Source: Bacteroidales bacterium
GTDB taxonomy: Bacteria; Bacteroidota; Bacteroidia; Bacteroidales; Muribaculaceae
DNA: 9,885 nucleotides
Direction: 5' to 3'
Assembly: GCA_004555955.1 (NCBI GenBank)
Contig: SFJG01000077.1
Location: 1-9,885, forward strand
In this document: piece by piece, positions 7,460-9,885 of the stretch
Position numbering within the stretch: position 1 is the stretch's first letter
Layout: each line of letters starts with the position of its first letter
Translations under genes and position numbers: made by a program
The notes under the pieces: generated by a model
Databases searched by the model: none
The model's input: only the letters and a program-made list of their open reading frames with translations
Told to the model about the DNA's origin: nothing

Positions 7460-7471
7460 ACTCTTGCGCAT
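7404..7471. repeat. 20-bp imperfect inverted repeat interrupted by a 15-nt one-sided insertion
   Basis: The left arm is ATGCGTAAGAG plus TTCACTATC (7404-7423). The right arm, read on the minus strand, is ATGCGCAAGAG (7471-7461), then 15 extra nt (7460-7446), then TTCACTATC (7445-7437). Only one base differs over 20 positions. The minus-strand arm encodes the end of the DUF4153 protein (MRKSK-stop), so the gene's 3' tip is copied in inverted orientation just beyond it. Confidence 0.75.
7411..7449. terminator. Stem-loop between convergent genes, probable terminator
   Basis: GTTCACTATC (7414-7423) and GATAGTGAAC (7437-7446) form a perfect 10-bp stem with a 13-nt loop. It extends by A-U, G·U and A-U pairs to 7411/7449 in plus-strand RNA. 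On the plus strand it is followed by a moderately T-rich run (to 7459). On the minus strand it comes 7 nt after the DUF4153 stop codon but is followed by a poor T tract. It may serve both directions. Confidence 0.6.
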
Positions 7472-9019
7472 CACGACGTCGACCGAGAAGTCGTTCACGA
7501 GGAATCGTTCGCCGTTGAATTGCACCCTTCGGAAATAAACGACAATCGAATCGTTTTCGACGCGCATCAACTCGTCGGCAACCATTTCATCGCCATTCAG
7601 ATAAGCCTTGCGAAGCGCATCAACATCAAGTCGTTCGTCCAACAAGGGCACGCTGTCGCGAGCCACCTTCACTTGTCCGGAGATGCTCAAAGTGGTCTTC
7701 GTGTTGAGCAAGACAGCCTCTGCGTTTCGACAATCAATAGGCGAATCATCGCGATTCATATATCTAAAAGGCATTTCACGAACTTCGTCGTCAAGCGACG
7801 CAACTCCGAATCGCTCAACAACGTAAGCAGTATCGGCTGTTTGACGAATATAGTTCAATGTTTTTGCTATCTCATTACGAGCTTTCATGTCGGTCGTCGA
7901 TTCCAAGACATTCACCAAGAGATGCCCTTCGGAATCGCACGCACCAATTTGGCGAGCCAAGCCGATTAAGCGCCCCGATTGCGCACGCAAAGTCAGTTGA
8001 TAAGCATTCACGCCCGGAGTGTAGGCGGTAAACATCAATGCCACTACAACTATCACCTGCATTGCTCTCCAATTGTTGCTGCGACGCCAAAACATCATAA
8101 GAGAGAAAGCTGTCATAAGCGCACCTGCTACAACCAGATAGCAACGCGATTCGGTCAGCGAATACTCCCATAAACGATACACCAAGCCGGTCCAAAACAG
8201 GACTAACAACGGCAACGAGATGATATGAAAACGATTGAAAAACCAATCATACAAGCGCACCGTCGACACACTCAATATCATCTTACAAGCAAACGCCACT
8301 GCATAGAATGCCGACAACATTGCCGCCAAACCGCCTAATGGGAGGGTCCATGTTGCAACGATTTTCACCAAATAAAGATATAGTATCGCTGTATAAATTA
8401 TCGTGGCAGGACACACAATCCAACGCATAGCGCGTTCAACAATTGTTGCAACTGCTTCGTCGCGACTCTCACCGGCACCAAGGCCGCAAAATGCCATAGG
8501 CAAAATAATAACAAAAACAATCAGCGGTACGTGACGGTCCCATTCCGACCATACATCGAACACATACGCAACCGTTGCCGATATGGCGCACAACGCCAAC
8601 AATGACACAAGCGCAATTGCACCCGCTTGAACAGCATCGGCAAGCGTCGACACCAGCGCACGACCACTCGAGTCATTGCTCTTTCCGCCGTTTGCTATCA
8701 GCAGCAACAACACCGAAACAATCAAGCTTACTATATAACTCCCCGAGCCTATCCATTCCGACATATCGACAACCATCGCCACAACCGTAAGTATCGGCGT
8801 CAGATAGTAAATCCACCGGCTGTTGAATCGTTCGGAAAGACGCCGCGCAAAAAGTGTCAAAAAGAAAATAATCGGGAATGCCGACAACTTTTCTTCGACA
8901 ATCTCACCATGCATTATTTCGTAGACAAGGTAGAACCACAGACACTCCGCCAATTCGATAGCATTGCGTCGCGCCACAGCCACGATGTTCAGACTAATTG
9001 CTTTTAAATCAAATTTCAT
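7454..9019 (-). CDS. DUF4153-family multi-pass membrane protein
   Basis: The product has 521 residues. Residues 1 to about 340 consist of some ten hydrophobic segments separated by short charged loops, for example FPIIFFLTLFARRL, IVSLIVSVLLLLIA and VPLIVFVIILPMAF. The segment IIYTAILYLYLVKIVATWTL followed by PLGGLAAMLSAFYAVAF resembles the signature region of Bacteroidetes DUF4153 proteins, as does the later TPGVNAYQLTLRAQSGRL. From about 350 on, the chain is polar and probably forms a soluble domain outside the membrane. The function of the family is unknown, so no role is assigned. The start ATG (9017-9019) precedes a short cytoplasmic N-terminus. The gene runs convergently toward nhaA and stands alone; the tRNA terminator upstream separates it from the tRNA. 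Its last five codons form one arm of an inverted repeat. The family call comes from memory of the pattern. Confidence 0.75.
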   Translation of the reverse strand: MKFDLKAISLNIVAVARRNAIELAECLWFYLVYEIMHGEIVEEKLSAFPIIFFLTLFARRLSERFNSRWIYYLTPILTVVAMVVDMSEWIGSGSYIVSLIVSVLLLLIANGGKSNDSSGRALVSTLADAVQAGAIALVSLLALCAISATVAYVFDVWSEWDRHVPLIVFVIILPMAFCGLGAGESRDEAVATIVERAMRWIVCPATIIYTAILYLYLVKIVATWTLPLGGLAAMLSAFYAVAFACKMILSVSTVRLYDWFFNRFHIISLPLLVLFWTGLVYRLWEYSLTESRCYLVVAGALMTAFSLMMFWRRSNNWRAMQVIVVVALMFTAYTPGVNAYQLTLRAQSGRLIGLARQIGACDSEGHLLVNVLESTTDMKARNEIAKTLNYIRQTADTAYVVERFGVASLDDEVREMPFRYMNRDDSPIDCRNAEAVLLNTKTTLSISGQVKVARDSVPLLDERLDVDALRKAYLNGDEMVADELMRVENDSIVVYFRRVQFNGERFLVNDFSVDVVMRKSK

Positions 9020-9067
9020 AGTTGCAGTTGGTTTTTAATTAATGTTTGGAAAAATACAAAATAAAAA

Positions 9068-9099
9068 CGAGAGTATATATTATTTTATTGCAAGTCAAA
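9068..9099 (-). promoter_or_regulatory. Possible promoter of the DUF4153 gene
   Basis: Reading the minus strand, TTTG (9099-9096) is followed after 20 nt by TACTCTCG (9075-9068), which has two mismatches in the TTTG half of the -7 box. The spacing is right but the -7 is weak. The predicted leader is about 40 nt and AT-rich. Confidence 0.35.
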
Positions 9100-9129
9100 T
9101 CCCTAAAAAAACAAAAACGCAAAAATACT

Positions 9130-9164
9130 AAAAAACGGAAGAACACTTTCGTATTCCTCCGTTT
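9130..9164 (-). terminator. Rho-independent terminator of tRNA-Cys
   Basis: On the minus strand a 14-bp stem (9164-9151 with 9146-9133, two G·U pairs) is closed by a GAAA tetraloop (9150-9147) and runs into six U residues (9135-9130). Both wobbles pair only in minus-strand RNA, which fixes the direction. It begins 2 nt after the mature tRNA end. Confidence 0.9.
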
Positions 9165-9165
9165 G

Positions 9166-9237
9166 AGGTGACAAGCGGATTCGAACCGCTGTAGACGGTT
9201 TTGCAGACCGTTGACTAAACCACTCATCCATGTCACC
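9166..9237 (-). tRNA. tRNA-Cys (anticodon GCA)
   Basis: On the minus strand the acceptor arms GGTGACA and TGTCACC pair over all 7 bp, with discriminator U73 (9166), the identity base typical of tRNA-Cys. The anticodon stem ACGGT/ACCGT encloses the loop CTGCAAA with anticodon GCA (plus-strand TGC at 9202-9204). The T arm GCGG-TTCGAAT-CCGC is canonical and the variable loop is 4 nt (CTAC). CCA is not encoded. The tRNA has its own promoter and terminator, so it is a monocistronic unit. I found no copy of its 3' end elsewhere in the window that would suggest an integrated element. Confidence 0.97.
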
Positions 9238-9252
9238 GTGCGTTTGTGAGTG

Positions 9253-9284
9253 CAAAATTAAACCTTAATTTTTAAATAACCAAA
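9253..9284 (-). promoter_or_regulatory. Promoter of tRNA-Cys
   Basis: On the minus strand TTTG (9284-9281), a 20-nt spacer and TAATTTTG (9260-9253, then C) match both Bacteroidetes boxes perfectly. Transcription would start near 9246, about 9 nt before the mature tRNA 5' end. Confidence 0.88.
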
Positions 9285-9384
9285 TCTTTTAAACAAAAAT
9301 ATCGCGAAAATTTGCGCAAAAAGGCAAAAAGCAAAAGTTAAAAGGAATTCAGAATATTTTCTATACGGATAATCCACTATTTGC

Positions 9385-9559
9385 AAAAAAAATTACACTT
9401 CAACCCTCCTTAATCTAAGTATCCTTCCAGACATTTTCCAGTTATTCTACCCAAGCAGAAGAAACTCGTAGTATTTCTTAATCATTCTATTATCATACCT
9501 TATAAATTCTTCAACAAATGTAGTTCAAAGATAAAGCCCCTACTCTTAATAATTACAAA
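9385..9559 (-). other. Possible minus-strand short transcript or decayed small gene
   Basis: On the minus strand TATCTTTG (9533-9526) is a perfect -7 box, with TTTG 22 nt upstream (9559-9556), slightly beyond the usual spacing. Downstream is a frame open from 9524, with an ATG at 9485-9483 giving MIKKYYEFLLLG, then an amber stop (9449-9447), then 17 more codons ending SGRILRLRRVEV and TAA (9395-9393), followed by eight T residues. A hairpin at 9440-9466 (AGTT/AACT plus TTCTGC/GTAGAA around TTGG) pairs better in minus-strand RNA because one pair is G·U there and A·C on the other strand. This could be a gene remnant, a small RNA or chance in AT-rich DNA. Confidence 0.22.
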
Positions 9560-9588
9560 ATAGCAATAAATATTTTTTGATTCACCTT

Positions 9589-9634
9589 ATAATTGTTTGC
9601 ATTCCGTATTCAGGCACAAATTACAAACAATTAT
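9589..9634. repeat. Inverted repeat upstream of the right-hand gene
   Basis: ATAATTGTTTG (9589-9599) and CAAACAATTAT (9624-9634) are exact reverse complements 24 nt apart. The right arm ends 30 nt before the -33 box of the downstream promoter, a plausible position for a regulator site. No T tract follows, so a terminator role is unlikely. The arms are AT-rich and could be coincidental. Confidence 0.45.
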
Positions 9635-9664
9635 TATCATACCACAAACAACAAACATCAGCCG

Positions 9665-9697
9665 TTTGCGTTATATAATCACTAAGAGGTATTTTTG
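9665..9697 (+). promoter_or_regulatory. Bacteroidetes-type promoter for the right-edge gene
   Basis: TTTG (9665-9668) is separated by 21 nt from TATTTTTG (9690-9697, then C), a perfect -7 box. The predicted start near 9704 gives a leader of about 15 nt before the ATG at 9719, the same layout as for lepA. Confidence 0.75.
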
Positions 9698-9718
9698 CAA
9701 AAAACAAAATTTCAAGCT

Positions 9719-9885
9719 ATGAAAGAAGAAACGGCAAAGTACGAAGAATACTTGACAATAATTGCCAACACACGTCTTATCTACAACACAATGGAAGAGT
9801 TGGAAAATAAGCTTGACAACTATTCCATTCACAATAATGGCATAAAACGTTGTTTCACAACTCTACAAAAGATGCGGTCGGCATA
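9719..9885 (+). CDS. Unrecognised protein, N-terminal 55 codons (runs off the right edge)
   Basis: The ATG at 9719 opens a frame with no stop before the window end. The visible residues begin MKEETAKYEEYLTIIANTRL and continue with an acidic, helix-favouring stretch (NTMEELENKLDNYS), then KRCFTTLQKMRSA. There is no signal peptide or membrane segment in the visible part, so it is probably cytoplasmic. I do not recognise the family and assign no function. The start is supported by a good promoter 22 nt upstream and by the absence of a better start nearby. Codons look more AT-rich than in lepA or nhaA, which may indicate an accessory gene, but 55 codons are too few to be sure. Confidence 0.7.
   Translation, partial: MKEETAKYEEYLTIIANTRLIYNTMEELENKLDNYSIHNNGIKRCFTTLQKMRSA

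Larger units (their letters stand above)
9285..9664. other. AT-rich intergenic region without a convincing gene
   Basis: About 380 bases between the tRNA promoter and the promoter of the right-hand gene. It is visibly more AT-rich than the coding DNA to the left. I see no long frame, no recognised RNA family and no mobile-element end. It holds a possible minus-strand transcript (9385-9559), a 12-bp direct repeat TATTATCATACC (9488-9499 and 9632-9643) and an 11-bp inverted repeat (9589-9634). Confidence 0.6.

Noticed and set aside
7404..7535. A 43-codon plus-strand frame starting ATGCGTAAGAG behind the promoter-like site.
   Set aside because: Most of it is antisense to the DUF4153 gene, and the only protein-like stretch comes from the palindrome. 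A non-coding explanation is simpler.
7448..7969. Plus-strand open frame of 173 codons opposite the DUF4153 gene.
   Set aside because: It lies antisense to a well-supported membrane-protein gene, begins inside its terminator region, and its product has no recognisable domain or convincing composition.
9166..9237. tRNA-Cys as an attachment site of an integrated element.
   Set aside because: No second copy of the tRNA 3' end and no integrase are visible; the left neighbour is an ordinary chromosomal-type gene.
9304..9317. Short near-palindrome GCGAAAATTTGCGC.
   Set aside because: The arms are imperfect and AT-rich, no promoter box lies beside it other than the tRNA unit, and nothing supports an operator.
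9417..9442. GGAAGG motif on the minus strand resembling the apical loop of the SRP RNA.
   Set aside because: The flanking pairing and the conserved AGCA side of the SRP loop are missing.
1..9885. CRISPR arrays, insertion sequences, phage genes, toxin-antitoxin or other defence modules.
   Set aside because: I looked for regularly spaced repeats, transposase or integrase motifs and small paired genes on both strands and found none.

Overview
The window looks like chromosomal DNA from a gut-type member of the Bacteroidales, possibly a Muribaculaceae relative. The case rests on several independent signs. Promoters have the Bacteroidetes architecture (-33 TTTG, 20-21 nt spacer, -7 TAnnTTTG) rather than the E. 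coli one. There is a BspA-like leucine-rich-repeat protein with a Por-type C-terminal tail, a DUF4153-type membrane protein, and an almost complete lack of Shine-Dalgarno sequences. The family-level guess is inference.

Layout, left to right. (1) 1-2192: the 3' part of a large secreted BspA-like LRR protein, closed by a clear intrinsic terminator. (2) 2272-4028: a promoter, then a lipoprotein with an SmpA/OmlA-like C-terminus and, 6 nt after its stop, a PhnP-like metallo-beta-lactamase-fold hydrolase. (3) 4048-7335: an excellent promoter, then lepA (elongation factor 4) and nhaA (Na+/H+ antiporter) 14 nt apart, closed by a long terminator hairpin. (4) 7339-7471: a short interval between convergent genes with a promoter-like site and a striking imperfect palindrome; it could encode a small RNA. 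(5) 7454-9019, minus strand: a DUF4153-family multi-pass membrane protein. (6) 9130-9284, minus strand: tRNA-Cys(GCA) with its own perfect promoter and terminator. (7) 9285-9718: an AT-rich gap with a possible minus-strand promoter, a degenerate short reading frame and an inverted repeat. (8) 9719 to the right edge: the first 55 codons of an unrecognised plus-strand gene behind a good promoter.

Most of the window is conserved housekeeping or envelope biology: ribosome-associated GTPase, cation/proton homeostasis, a tRNA, and surface or envelope proteins. The lepA-nhaA pair and the lipoprotein/PhnP-like pair look like two short transcription units. I see no CRISPR array, transposase, integrase, phage gene or defence system, and I do not claim a new multi-gene system. 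The least explained pieces are the palindromic interval at 7404-7471, the AT-rich gap at 9285-9718, the long inserted loop in NhaA, and a PhnP-like enzyme with no phosphonate genes beside it.
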